A stretch of DNA of 64,000 nucleotides from Desulfuromonadales bacterium (GTDB lineage Bacteria; Desulfobacterota; Desulfuromonadia; Geobacterales; Pseudopelobacteraceae), in NCBI GenBank assembly GCA_013349405.1, contig DUZS01000013.1, positions 1 through 64,000 of the forward strand, given 5' to 3'. The notes beneath the pieces are model-generated. The model did no database searches and was not told where the DNA came from. It saw nothing but the letters and a program-made list of their open reading frames with translations. The position numbers and the translations under genes were made by a program. Of the stretch, positions 29,662 to 38,514 are shown piece by piece (positions within the stretch are counted from its first letter, which is position 1; every line of letters begins with the position of its first letter).

Positions 29662-32600
29662 TCAGATGACCGTTTTTTTAGCTTTAGATGTACGTCGATT
29701 GACAGGCGTCTCAGGCCGTCCAGCAAAAAGCCTGCTGCGGTAGCCGACATCCCGCGCAAGATTCACGCCTGAACTAATCGCGTGTTCCGCTTCAGCCATC
29801 TTTGCCGTTATGGTTCTGGCAGAAGCGGTGGCAGCACAACCCTCCAGCAGCAGAAGCAGCGACAGCCACTCAAAAAGCTCCTCAAAGCGCTCCTTGTTAA
29901 ACCACTCGACCCCATCGCTTTCATGATGCAGCAAAAATGCCTGACACGCTTCGAGTTCAAACAGCCCCTGCATCTGTTGCAGAGTGCTGACCGCAGGGTT
30001 CCGTTTGTTTGAGCGCCACCATTCGAGCAGTGCGGAGAGCAGCTGGGTAGCGCGACTGCCAAAGTCAGGATCGCCATCCCGCCGCAAAAACTTTCTCAGT
30101 GTATAATCAAGTCCCCTGCTGACAGGATCAAGTGTGGTCTCGCGAAGTACCAACCAGGCAAGCAGCAGGGATTGGGCAGCCTCATCCGAGAATCCGGCGG
30201 TGAGGCGGAGCTGGAATGAGCGGGCAGCGCTCGCGGATGTTTTGTGCGAACTAAGTCCGGTGAAGCAGACGTACCGCGCAAGGGCGGAGCTTTTCTTTCG
30301 GGAAGCAGTCTGTTTGGCTTTACCGGTAGATGCAGTCGTTTTGTTCTCGGCAGCAGCCTGCATAAACAGGTCAAGACTCTGCTGCAGCACTTCCGCAGTT
30401 ACGGAGGATTTTTCCTCTTGTGCCTGCAGCTCAAATAGCGACCGGAATGCAGAGTTCAACTCGCCAAACTGCAGCTGTTTTCGCGCCTCCTCAAGTGAAT
30501 CGACCCCCGAGCCGTTCAGATGTGCATACAACTGCTGCCATGAGCCATCGGCATCATCATGTATTTCCCTGAAATCGAGGAACACATGGAATTGATACTC
30601 TTTCAGCTCGACATACAACCCATGGGTGCGCAGCTCAGCGGTTGAGCGAAGGTACTCAAGCCCCTCGGTCTGATCAGAGAAGGCGAGATAACTGTCGTCA
30701 TCAGGGGCAACCAGTGCGTCGGCAAGCAATATCCGGTCGAGTCGTCCCCCTTCCCCTTCCCCGGCGCCGAGAAAAGCAACAGACTCCTTGATCCAGCCGG
30801 CAGTCGTCGTATGACTGTTGTGATAGAGCACCAATGCCCGATGTTTATCAACCCGGTTCGAGTAGGCAAAAACGTTTTCATCAACATGGTCACCGGCATA
30901 AAAATCGTACAGCACAAAGTTTTCGGATCCGGAAAAGAGCCAGCGGCGGCGCAGCAGCGGGAAAATCCACATTTCATGGCCACGCACCAGACCGGCATCG
31001 ACCTGCTCGTCCCAATAGGCGCGTTTATACTCCATGCCGTATTTTTCGTGGAATCCTTCGATCTGGCCATGACCAAACATCGGTAAGCCGGGCATGGTGG
31101 ACAACAACACACAGGCGCCGAAATATTTACCCTGAGAACCAAACTGGGCGACGGCGGTCTTTTCATCCGGATTATTCATGAAATTAACAAACCGCTTGAG
31201 GATTTCGTGGTTGAATTCGAGAACATTTTTGATGGTAGTCCGATATTTGGCGTTTTCCTCGGTCATAAGCATATTCATAAAGGCGCTGTTGTAGACGCGA
31301 TGCATGCCAAGCGTCCTGACAAAATACCCCTCCATCATCCAGAACGCCTCAGCCAGCAGCAGTGTTCCCGGTGCCTCTGCCGCCACACGGTCCACCACCT
31401 CCCGCCAGAATTCGACTGGAAAGACGGCATCAAACTCTTCTTTGCTCATGCCATGTTCGGCGCGTGACGGGACGCCGCCACCAAGGCCGCGCAGCGGAAA
31501 CCAGAGACGCTGATAATGTTTCTTGGCCAGCGTCATGGCGGCATCGAAGCGAATTATCGGGAAATTTCGGGCAACATGGAGAATGGTCTGGATGACCGCT
31601 TCCCGCAGTTCGGGGATCAGATAATTGAGCTGTGCGGTATCGTTCCAGGGGATGCTGGTGCCATCGTTGCCGTGGTAGATGTAGCGCGTCCGGCCGCTGT
31701 TCCGGTCATAATGCTTGAACACGACGGCGGCGTCGCTCTTGTTCCAGTAGCCATCTTCAACCTGCAGACAGACGTTGGCATCGGAAGAGAGATCTGCTCC
31801 ACTGAAGTGATAGGTGGGGAAGGGGGGGTAGTCGGTCTGAATGAACCAGTCCGGGTGCTGGATCACCCAGCGGGAATAGATGCCGGTGTGATTCGGTACC
31901 ATATCACTGGCAAGGCGGATACCACGGCGACCGGCCCGCTCACGCAGGTTTGCCAGCGCTTCCCAGCCGCCAAGGTCTGCTGCCACTTCGTAGTCGAACA
32001 GTGAATAAGCAGAGGCGATCGCATCCGGGTTGCCGCAGAGCTGCTTTATCTGCTGCGATGCCGGAGAGCGCTCCCAGAGTCCGATCAGCCAGAGTCCGGA
32101 AAAGCCCCGTGCCGCCAGTCGTTCGAGTTCGGCATCAGGCACCTGATCGAGCATGGTGATCGGATACCCGTAGGTGCGACTGAGCTGGTCAAGCCAGACA
32201 TAGACCATCTTGGCCATCAGGACGACGTGAGACATCCAGCCGGCATCGGACGAAAAGGCCTCATACGCGGGATAGTCGAAGCCGTGAAACACCGCATTGG
32301 TTCCGGAATTGTGGGAAGGGTCTCCAATCGAGTGCCCACCGCGGCGGAAATCAAGTACCGGAGCCTGCCCCGGGTCACCTCCACCGCCGCCACGCTCACG
32401 CTGTTCCTCCTGCAGAATATCAAGAGCTCTTTCCACGTCATGAAGCAGCTCCGGCGGCAGAATACCCTGCCACTGTTCGCGGAGGTAGGCAACCTGCCCG
32501 GCCAGTGAATGGGGGGATGCGTTGATTGCCGCCATGAGAGCTTCAATCAGGGTGCATCCTCTTTCGGCAAGAATCGGCCCATCCTTCAGCGATTGATCAA

Positions 32601-33171
32601 ATATCTGAATGATGGTGGAGTAATGAGATGATGCGGCCAGAGCACGGTCGTCAACCAGCTCCCGAAAACTGTCAATCGCCGGATTGGCTGAAGCCAGGCG
32701 CAGCAGCAGCATTTCCCGCAACAGCTGATGCGTACGCATGGAACTGCTCAGGCTGTCAGCGAGCCAGTCGGCAGCTTCAGTATTCTCCATAAGAACAGGG
32801 GTGGGTGGAAATAACTCCACAAAACGCCGGGCCGTTGACTGTAAACTTCTGCCGGATGGGTCAAAGCCGCTTTTCTTCAATGAATTGATGAGCAGAGACG
32901 ATTCCGGAGCATGGGCAACACCGTCGATAAGGTAGCGTAATGCCTTCTGGAGGGATGCGTACAGGTTTAGTTCAGCGGCATGGACAACCGGGGAACCGGG
33001 AGACCGTCCGCTGTTAAGTTTGAGAGCCAGTTGCCGAAAAAACTGTATCTGAGGGATACCGCGCTCTTTAATGGTGTCAGAAAGCGAGCCGAGGTCAAGA
33101 GACCGCCAATGGAAAGAGGAAATCTGGATATCGTAGGGGAAGTAGGAATCTGTGCCGCTTGGAGCAGTCAT
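29662..33171 (-). CDS. Very large GH13 (alpha-amylase family) protein
   Basis: The 1169-residue protein has no signal peptide. A helical N-terminal region (about 1-290) precedes a GH13 barrel. Region I is ASDMVPNHTG near residue 425, region II is IIRFDAAM near 540 (Asp nucleophile), region III is LLLAEAFW near 603 (acid/base Glu) and region IV is NFMNNPDEK near 665. Region IV lacks the usual NHD His-Asp pair and reads NNPD, which resembles GlgE-like and related subfamilies. A helical C-terminal region (about 860-1169) is unlike standard amylases. It probably works on cytosolic glycogen or maltosyl substrates. It follows the TPR gene by 46 bp on the same strand. The exact reaction is unknown. 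Confidence 0.8.
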   Translation of the reverse strand: MTAPSGTDSYFPYDIQISSFHWRSLDLGSLSDTIKERGIPQIQFFRQLALKLNSGRSPGSPVVHAAELNLYASLQKALRYLIDGVAHAPESSLLINSLKKSGFDPSGRSLQSTARRFVELFPPTPVLMENTEAADWLADSLSSSMRTHQLLREMLLLRLASANPAIDSFRELVDDRALAASSHYSTIIQIFDQSLKDGPILAERGCTLIEALMAAINASPHSLAGQVAYLREQWQGILPPELLHDVERALDILQEEQRERGGGGGDPGQAPVLDFRRGGHSIGDPSHNSGTNAVFHGFDYPAYEAFSSDAGWMSHVVLMAKMVYVWLDQLSRTYGYPITMLDQVPDAELERLAARGFSGLWLIGLWERSPASQQIKQLCGNPDAIASAYSLFDYEVAADLGGWEALANLRERAGRRGIRLASDMVPNHTGIYSRWVIQHPDWFIQTDYPPFPTYHFSGADLSSDANVCLQVEDGYWNKSDAAVVFKHYDRNSGRTRYIYHGNDGTSIPWNDTAQLNYLIPELREAVIQTILHVARNFPIIRFDAAMTLAKKHYQRLWFPLRGLGGGVPSRAEHGMSKEEFDAVFPVEFWREVVDRVAAEAPGTLLLAEAFWMMEGYFVRTLGMHRVYNSAFMNMLMTEENAKYRTTIKNVLEFNHEILKRFVNFMNNPDEKTAVAQFGSQGKYFGACVLLSTMPGLPMFGHGQIEGFHEKYGMEYKRAYWDEQVDAGLVRGHEMWIFPLLRRRWLFSGSENFVLYDFYAGDHVDENVFAYSNRVDKHRALVLYHNSHTTTAGWIKESVAFLGAGEGEGGRLDRILLADALVAPDDDSYLAFSDQTEGLEYLRSTAELRTHGLYVELKEYQFHVFLDFREIHDDADGSWQQLYAHLNGSGVDSLEEARKQLQFGELNSAFRSLFELQAQEEKSSVTAEVLQQSLDLFMQAAAENKTTASTGKAKQTASRKKSSALARYVCFTGLSSHKTSASAARSFQLRLTAGFSDEAAQSLLLAWLVLRETTLDPVSRGLDYTLRKFLRRDGDPDFGSRATQLLSALLEWWRSNKRNPAVSTLQQMQGLFELEACQAFLLHHESDGVEWFNKERFEELFEWLSLLLLLEGCAATASARTITAKMAEAEHAISSGVNLARDVGYRSRLFAGRPETPVNRRTSKAKKTVI

Positions 33172-33217
33172 ATGTATTTCCAGTCGCGGAATGCCGGGAT
33201 GTCAAACAAATCGCTGA

Positions 33218-35140
33218 TTACGGTTTTGCCTTAGGTACAGCTGTTGCCTTTGCACCAGCAGGGGCAGTTTTGGCAGCCGCGGGCGTTGTCTTGGCAGCGC
33301 CTGCGGATTTGGTACTTTTTGAGCTTTTTGAACTTTTTTTACTTTTTTTCGTTTTTCCTTTTTTACCTTTCGTTATTTTGCGTGGCTCAGGATTGAACTC
33401 ATCACGAATATTATTCAGCAATACGGTGGTTTCTTCCATCGAGGGGTCAGCTTTTTTTGCTGCTTCGAGGGTCTCTTTTGCTTCAGGCAGGCGGCCGGTT
33501 TTCATGTACAGTCGGCCCAGTGCATTGAGTGCCCGGGCATTGTCCGGCTTCAGTTCAATAGCTTTTTTATAAGAACCGGCCGCACTCTCATACTCTTTTT
33601 TAAAATCATAAATCAAGCCAAGCTTGTAGTGATTGACCGGGTCATCGGGGTTCAGTTCGACCGTCTCCTTGAGAAGAATCATGATTTCGTCATACTGCTT
33701 GTTTTTCACATACATCGAAATAAGCGCGGTACGCGCTTCACTGTCGTTTTTCTGAATTTCAAGCGCTTTTTTGTAGTGCAGAAGCGCCTTTTCATTGTCC
33801 CCTTTCTGTGCGTACAGAGCCGCAATTTCCCGATTGGCATCACCATCGTTCGGGCTATAGGTCAACACGGAGTTATATGAAGCAATTGCCAGCTCGCTTT
33901 CTTTGCTTTTCGCATATATCCGGCCTAACTTAAGATGGATATCCGGGCTTTCAGGGCGTACCTTGAGAAACGCCGAATACTGCTCCACCGCGTCTTGAAA
34001 CAGGCCGCGGGAGAAGCGGATATCACCCAGTCGCAAGTGAGCTTCGGCGCCGTTCGGATTTACACTGATAGCCCGTTTGTAGGCGACAGCTGCTTCATCA
34101 ATCTGTCCCTTTTTCTCATACAGTATCCCCAGATTGAGATACACGTCGCTGTTGGTGCTGTTCCGGTGCTCTGCCTCACGATAGGCATCGATCGCCTCCG
34201 CATCCTTTCCGGCAGCCCGGTATATATGCCCGAGCTTTTCGTATGAAAGCGTATCTTCAGGGCGCTCCTTGATTGATGCCTTGAGGCTTCCGATCTCTTT
34301 GTCAACTCCGCTCACGCCATCCTGAGTAGCAGGATTCTGGACGGCTTGGGCGAGTTTACTTTTACCGCCCAGCAGCAGATGATAATCTGTCAGTTTGGCA
34401 TCACCCTTATTTTTGTAGATATCGGCCAGCATCAGGTGAATCTCACGATTTTGCGGTGCAGCGACTTCTCCACGTTTCAGCTGTTCAAGAGCCTTGTCCA
34501 CCTCGCCCCGCTGCAGATAAATCGCTGTGATGCCGATATGAGCCGGTGCTGAAGCGGGATCGGCGACGAGCGCCCTCCGATATTCCTGCTGTGCCTTATC
34601 CGGTTGGCTCAGGGCGGTGAAAACCTCCGCCAGGCCGATAAAGATAGAAGCATCCGTTGTCAGCTCCCGGCCAGCCTCGGTATAATGGTAGGCGGCGAGC
34701 GGATATACTTTCTGGGTAGCCAGGATTCTGGCCATTGCCTTATGATAGTAAGGGTTTTGAATGGAAGCGAGACCGCGAGCCAGCTGGACTGACGCATCAT
34801 CAGTCATCCCTTTCTGCGCATAGAGCAGGCCGAGATTGCCGCTGGCACGTGCGAATGAGGGGGCCTGCTGCAGAGAGCGGCGATATTCTTCTATTGCACC
34901 ATCAAAATTACTGATCCGCTCCTGTTGCAACGCGTTGACAAAATGGGCAGCAGCGCCATCCGGGCACTGGCTGGTGATTTTTGCCTCTGCTTGGCGCATC
35001 AGTGCTTCATCACGCAGGGAGTTCAGCGTCCCGGCGATTTCGAGCGCTTCTTTGCAGGGATCGGAGCCTAAACCCCAGCTGAATCCTGTCAAAAAAAGCG
35101 TGGCACTTGCAAGCAACAGGTATGTTTTCAGGATCTTCAT
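33218..35140 (-). CDS. Exported TPR protein with Lys/Ser-rich tail
   Basis: The start at 35140 (MKILKTYLLLASATLFLTGFS) gives a signal peptide and 640 residues; a longer in-frame version from 35212 is less likely. More than ten tetratricopeptide repeats fill the chain to about residue 570, with units such as AIEEYRRSLQQAPSFARASGNLGLLYAQKG. The last 55 residues are Lys, Ser, Thr and Ala (GKKGKTKKSKKSSKSSKS), a disordered basic tail that could bind nucleic acid or acidic envelope polymers. TPR scaffolds are often part of secretion, pilus or outer-membrane assembly systems, but no such genes are adjacent. The function is unknown. Confidence 0.75.
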   Translation of the reverse strand: MKILKTYLLLASATLFLTGFSWGLGSDPCKEALEIAGTLNSLRDEALMRQAEAKITSQCPDGAAAHFVNALQQERISNFDGAIEEYRRSLQQAPSFARASGNLGLLYAQKGMTDDASVQLARGLASIQNPYYHKAMARILATQKVYPLAAYHYTEAGRELTTDASIFIGLAEVFTALSQPDKAQQEYRRALVADPASAPAHIGITAIYLQRGEVDKALEQLKRGEVAAPQNREIHLMLADIYKNKGDAKLTDYHLLLGGKSKLAQAVQNPATQDGVSGVDKEIGSLKASIKERPEDTLSYEKLGHIYRAAGKDAEAIDAYREAEHRNSTNSDVYLNLGILYEKKGQIDEAAVAYKRAISVNPNGAEAHLRLGDIRFSRGLFQDAVEQYSAFLKVRPESPDIHLKLGRIYAKSKESELAIASYNSVLTYSPNDGDANREIAALYAQKGDNEKALLHYKKALEIQKNDSEARTALISMYVKNKQYDEIMILLKETVELNPDDPVNHYKLGLIYDFKKEYESAAGSYKKAIELKPDNARALNALGRLYMKTGRLPEAKETLEAAKKADPSMEETTVLLNNIRDEFNPEPRKITKGKKGKTKKSKKSSKSSKSTKSAGAAKTTPAAAKTAPAGAKATAVPKAKP

Positions 35141-35246
35141 AATTGGGTGCTTCCTTGTTTTATATCTGTAGTGCGGCGGGATTATACACATAACGTGGCA
35201 ATATTTCAACAATTTAGGTTCTCATCCGCCGAAACGCTTGATTATT

Positions 35247-35298
35247 AGGGCCGATTGTGGATAATAACGGTTTGTGATTAGCCATTATCCGCGGCCCT
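35247..35298. promoter_or_regulatory. Two-step hairpin between divergent TPR and HDOD genes
   Basis: AGGGCCG (35247-35253) pairs with CGGCCCT (35292-35298). Inside it GGATAAT (35259-35265) pairs with ATTATCC (35284-35290), leaving an asymmetric internal loop (5 nt against 1) and an 18-nt apical loop. It lies 29 bases before the HDOD start codon, so it may be a structured 5' leader or a terminator-like barrier. No known riboswitch consensus was recognised. Confidence 0.45.
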
Positions 35299-35326
35299 CG
35301 GCACGTTGCTGCACCCATAGGAACCA

Positions 35327-36175
35327 ATGAACAGAGAACTGGAAGTGATGATCATGACCGCCAGCGACCTACCGACTATTCCGGTGGTTGCAACCAAGGT
35401 CATGCAGCTTATTGAGAGTGAAAATGCCACTGCGGAAGAGCTGTCAAAAGTGGTTGCCTCAGACCCGGCTGTTGCCGCCCGCGTACTTAAAATATCAAAC
35501 TCCTCCTATTACGGCTGTCAGCGTCAGATACAAACCCTTTCGCATGCGATTGTTGTGCTTGGTTTTGGAACATTAAAGAGCCTGATTGTGGCAGCATCTG
35601 TCAAACAGGTGTATCAGCCCTACGGTCTTACCGAAAAAATGCTCTGGGAGCACTCCTTCGGGGCCGGACTGGCAGCACGCATCATCGCAAAAGAGACCCG
35701 TATGGCGAGCGAAGAAGAGGCTTTTCTTGGCGGACTTTTTCATGATATCGGCAAAATAATCATGAACAGTATGAACAGCAGCCAGTTTCAGGCTGTCATG
35801 CAGAGATGCTACAACGACGGACTCTCTTTTGAGGATGCCGAACGGCAGGTATACCCCTATACGCACGCTGAAGTCGGCGGGCTGGTCATTAAAAAATGGA
35901 ACTTTCCCGACATGCTGATGCATGCGGTCTTGAATCATCATTCCTTTGATTTTGGAGAAGATTCGGATATGTTTCAGGTCAACCTCACCTGTGTGGTCGG
36001 CCTGGCTGACATGTTCTGTCATAAGGCCGGCATCGGCATACGTGAGCCGCACGACGGCTTGGACCTTCTCCACACAGTACCGGCACAGAAACTCGGTCTT
36101 ACGGAACAGCGCCTGGACACTCTTTTGGCTCTCTTCACCGAAGCATATGAAAAGGATAAGAGCTTTTTTAACTGA
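35327..36175 (+). CDS. HDOD-domain signalling protein
   Basis: The 282-residue protein is mostly one HDOD domain: LPTIPVVATKVMQLIES, VASDPAVAARVLKISNSSYYG and LSHAIVVLGFGTLKSLI. Then comes an HD-like FLGGLFHDIGKIIMN, followed by YTHAEVGGLVIKKWNFPDML and LNHHSF. HDOD domains resemble HD phosphohydrolases but usually lack full metal ligands. They serve as regulators of chemotaxis and two-component pathways. Here HDIGK and NHH are kept. It has no partner domain. The preceding leader contains a structured repeat. The function is likely signalling, target unknown. Confidence 0.85.
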   Translation: MNRELEVMIMTASDLPTIPVVATKVMQLIESENATAEELSKVVASDPAVAARVLKISNSSYYGCQRQIQTLSHAIVVLGFGTLKSLIVAASVKQVYQPYGLTEKMLWEHSFGAGLAARIIAKETRMASEEEAFLGGLFHDIGKIIMNSMNSSQFQAVMQRCYNDGLSFEDAERQVYPYTHAEVGGLVIKKWNFPDMLMHAVLNHHSFDFGEDSDMFQVNLTCVVGLADMFCHKAGIGIREPHDGLDLLHTVPAQKLGLTEQRLDTLLALFTEAYEKDKSFFN

Positions 36176-36240
36176 TTGCAGCACTACTGTGAAATAGTGT
36201 TATCGAGACCTTGAAAATTCCACTAAGGACACATTACCTC

Positions 36241-36747
36241 ATGATCCGCACCATTCTCACCTACCCAAACCCCGAGCTCAAAAAAAAATCCGCCCCGGTA
36301 ACAGTTATTACTGATTCGATCCGGGAACTTGTTCAGGATATGGCCGAATCAATGTACGCCGCTCCGGGAGTCGGGTTAGCCGCTCCGCAGCTCGGCATCC
36401 ATCAACGTGTTATTATTATCGATATATCCGGCAAAAACGAGCCGCCCGATCTGATTGTCGCCATCAATCCAAAGATTGTTCATGCTGAAGGTGATGCCTA
36501 TGAAGAGGAGGGCTGCCTCTCCGTACCGGACTATGCCGCCAATGTCAAACGTCGCGCGCGGGTGACCGTTAAAGCGCTCGATCTGGAGGGGGCTGAACGA
36601 ACCTGGCAAGCCGAAGATCTCCTCGCAATTGCTTTTCAACATGAAATCGACCACCTTGACGGAATCCTGTTTGTCGATCATCTCTCCACTCTCAAGCGCG
36701 AACTGTTTCAGCGCAAAGCCCGTAAAGCGGCTGAGGAGAGAAGATGA
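36241..36747 (+). CDS. def: Peptide deformylase
   Basis: The 168-residue enzyme has the three metal and active-site motifs: GVGLAAPQLG, EEGCLSVP (Cys metal ligand) and QHEIDHLDG (two His ligands and catalytic Glu). ATG 36241 is preferred over ATG 36211; it gives MIRTILTYPNPELKKKS, the normal N-terminus, with AAGGA upstream. It removes the formyl group from nascent proteins. The gene overlaps fmt by four bases, joining the enzymes that add and remove the formyl group. Confidence 0.96.
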   Translation: MIRTILTYPNPELKKKSAPVTVITDSIRELVQDMAESMYAAPGVGLAAPQLGIHQRVIIIDISGKNEPPDLIVAINPKIVHAEGDAYEEEGCLSVPDYAANVKRRARVTVKALDLEGAERTWQAEDLLAIAFQHEIDHLDGILFVDHLSTLKRELFQRKARKAAEERR

Positions 36748-37703
36748 CCGGCTGGCGTACCATTTTTATGGGAACACCTGAATTCGCCTGTCCGACACTA
36801 CAGATGCTGATCGAGCGCGGGGAGCAGATAGTGGCCGTAGTTACCCAGCCGGACCGGCCAAAGGGGCGGGGTCAGAAGTTGATGCCCCCTCCGGTCAAGG
36901 AACTGGCCGAAAAAAATGGTATCCCCGTATATCAGCCGCTCAAAGTTCGTAATTCGGAGTTTGTTGAGGTCATCCGTGAGCTGAAACCGGATGTTATTGT
37001 TGTCGTGGCCTTTGGCCAGATACTGCCGAAAGTCCTGCTGGAAATTCCACCATACGGCTGCATTAACGTCCATGCCTCGCTGCTGCCCCGCTATCGCGGT
37101 GCCGCCCCGCTCAACTGGTGCCTCATGAACGGTGAAACCGAGACCGGCGTTACCACCATGCTGATGGATGTCGGTCTTGACACCGGCGATATGCTGCTGG
37201 CGCGAAAAACCGCTCTGGATGAAAACGAAGACATCAGTTCGTTGCATGACCGCATGGCGACAATGGGAGCTGAGCTGCTGGCCGAAACGCTTGACCGGCG
37301 CGCGGCAGGTGATCTTGTGCCGCAGCCGCAGAATGACGCCGACAGTTGTTATGCGTCGATGCTCAAAAAAGAGGACGGCATCATTAACTGGCATGCTGAC
37401 GCCCGTTCGATCCACAACCAGGTGCGCAGCCTGGCGGTCTGGCCGGTGGCGTCTACCACAATAGGCGGTCAGGTGCTGAAAATCTACCGCACCCGCATCG
37501 GCAGCGGTTCCGGAGAACCGGGAACTGTGCTGCAGGCGGCAAAAGGCCTCCTTGAGGTTGCCTGCCAATCGGGCAGCATCTTTTTACAGGAAGTGCAGCT
37601 GTCCGGAAAAAAACGTCTCGACTGCACCAGCTTTCTCTCCGGCTTTCCCCTCTCCGCAGGCACCCTGCTCGGCAATGACCACACTGAGGATGAGCACCAG
37701 TGA
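36744..37703 (+). CDS. fmt: Methionyl-tRNA formyltransferase
   Basis: The 319-residue protein has MGTPEFACPTLQ, VVTQPDRPKGRGQKLMPPPVK, the catalytic N-H-D set in GCINVHASLLPRYRGAAPLNW and MDVGLDTGDML, and a C-terminal OB-like domain (about 205-315). It formylates initiator Met-tRNA with 10-formyl-tetrahydrofolate. Four-base overlaps with def before and the DUF116 gene after indicate one operon. Confidence 0.96.
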   Translation: MTGWRTIFMGTPEFACPTLQMLIERGEQIVAVVTQPDRPKGRGQKLMPPPVKELAEKNGIPVYQPLKVRNSEFVEVIRELKPDVIVVVAFGQILPKVLLEIPPYGCINVHASLLPRYRGAAPLNWCLMNGETETGVTTMLMDVGLDTGDMLLARKTALDENEDISSLHDRMATMGAELLAETLDRRAAGDLVPQPQNDADSCYASMLKKEDGIINWHADARSIHNQVRSLAVWPVASTTIGGQVLKIYRTRIGSGSGEPGTVLQAAKGLLEVACQSGSIFLQEVQLSGKKRLDCTSFLSGFPLSAGTLLGNDHTEDEHQ

Positions 37704-38500
37704 CTGAAACCCCCAAAACAGCAGCGACTCCGCCACGCAAGCGGCTCTTTGTCACCCTGATGGGGGTAACCTGCCTGATCGTCGTGGCCGTTATTTTCCT
37801 CGCCTGGTGGATACCGAACCGTGGCCTGGCCAACATTCACCCGAATCTGCCGCATATTGTCGGCGTAATCATGGTGGTGCTTTCCGGGGCGGCGATTCTT
37901 GGCACCGGTCTGCTGGTGTTGACTACTGCGCTCGGCAAGGATATTTTTCTCACCCGCTTCATGCGTCTTGTGGTGATCAAGTTTCTGCTGCCGGTGATAG
38001 AATTTGTGGGGAGGGTGATTGGGCTCGACAAGGACAATATCCGCCAGTCGTTCATCGCCATGAACAACAGCCTGGTAACATCGCAGCGGATGAAGGTACG
38101 ACCGGACCGGATTCTCGTGCTGCTGCCGCACTGCATCCAGTTATCGGACTGTGAAATAAAAGTGACCGGCGATATCCATAAATGCCTGCAATGCGGGCGC
38201 TGCAGTATCAAGGGACTGGTCGATGTCGGTTACAAATACAACATCGACATCTCGGTGGCTACCGGCGGTACGCTGGCCCGTAAAGTTATTGTTGAAAAAC
38301 GTCCGAAGCTCGTAATTGCAGTCGCCTGCGAACGTGATCTGACCTCCGGGATCAAGGACTGCTACCCCCTGCCGGTTATCGGCATCCTCAACGAACGTCC
38401 CTTCGGTCCCTGTTTCAACACCGTTGTCGATGTGTCAAAAATTGATGCGGCGTTAAGTCAGGTCCTGGAGTACGAAAAAAATGTGGTTTCGAGCAACTGA
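37700..38500 (+). CDS. DUF116-family membrane protein with cysteine cluster
   Basis: The 266-residue protein has two TM helices near the N-terminus (about 17-40 and 53-76) and a cytosolic domain. The domain carries cysteines in HCIQLSDCEI, KCLQCGRCSIKGL, VACERDL and DCYPLP, and ends with GPCFNTVVDV. This layout defines DUF116, which often follows def and fmt in anaerobic bacteria. CxxCxxC suggests an Fe-S cluster or zinc. The biochemical function of the family is not known. The gene meets the convergent MBL-fold gene with only 14 bp between stops. Confidence 0.88.
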   Translation: MTETPKTAATPPRKRLFVTLMGVTCLIVVAVIFLAWWIPNRGLANIHPNLPHIVGVIMVVLSGAAILGTGLLVLTTALGKDIFLTRFMRLVVIKFLLPVIEFVGRVIGLDKDNIRQSFIAMNNSLVTSQRMKVRPDRILVLLPHCIQLSDCEIKVTGDIHKCLQCGRCSIKGLVDVGYKYNIDISVATGGTLARKVIVEKRPKLVIAVACERDLTSGIKDCYPLPVIGILNERPFGPCFNTVVDVSKIDAALSQVLEYEKNVVSSN

Positions 38501-38514
38501 ACCGGCTCTTCAAC

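Noticed and set aside
35298..35312. Sigma-54-like sequence CGGCACGTTGCTGCA before the HDOD gene
   Set aside because: The -24 and -12 elements are one base too close and the -12 TTGC is imperfect.
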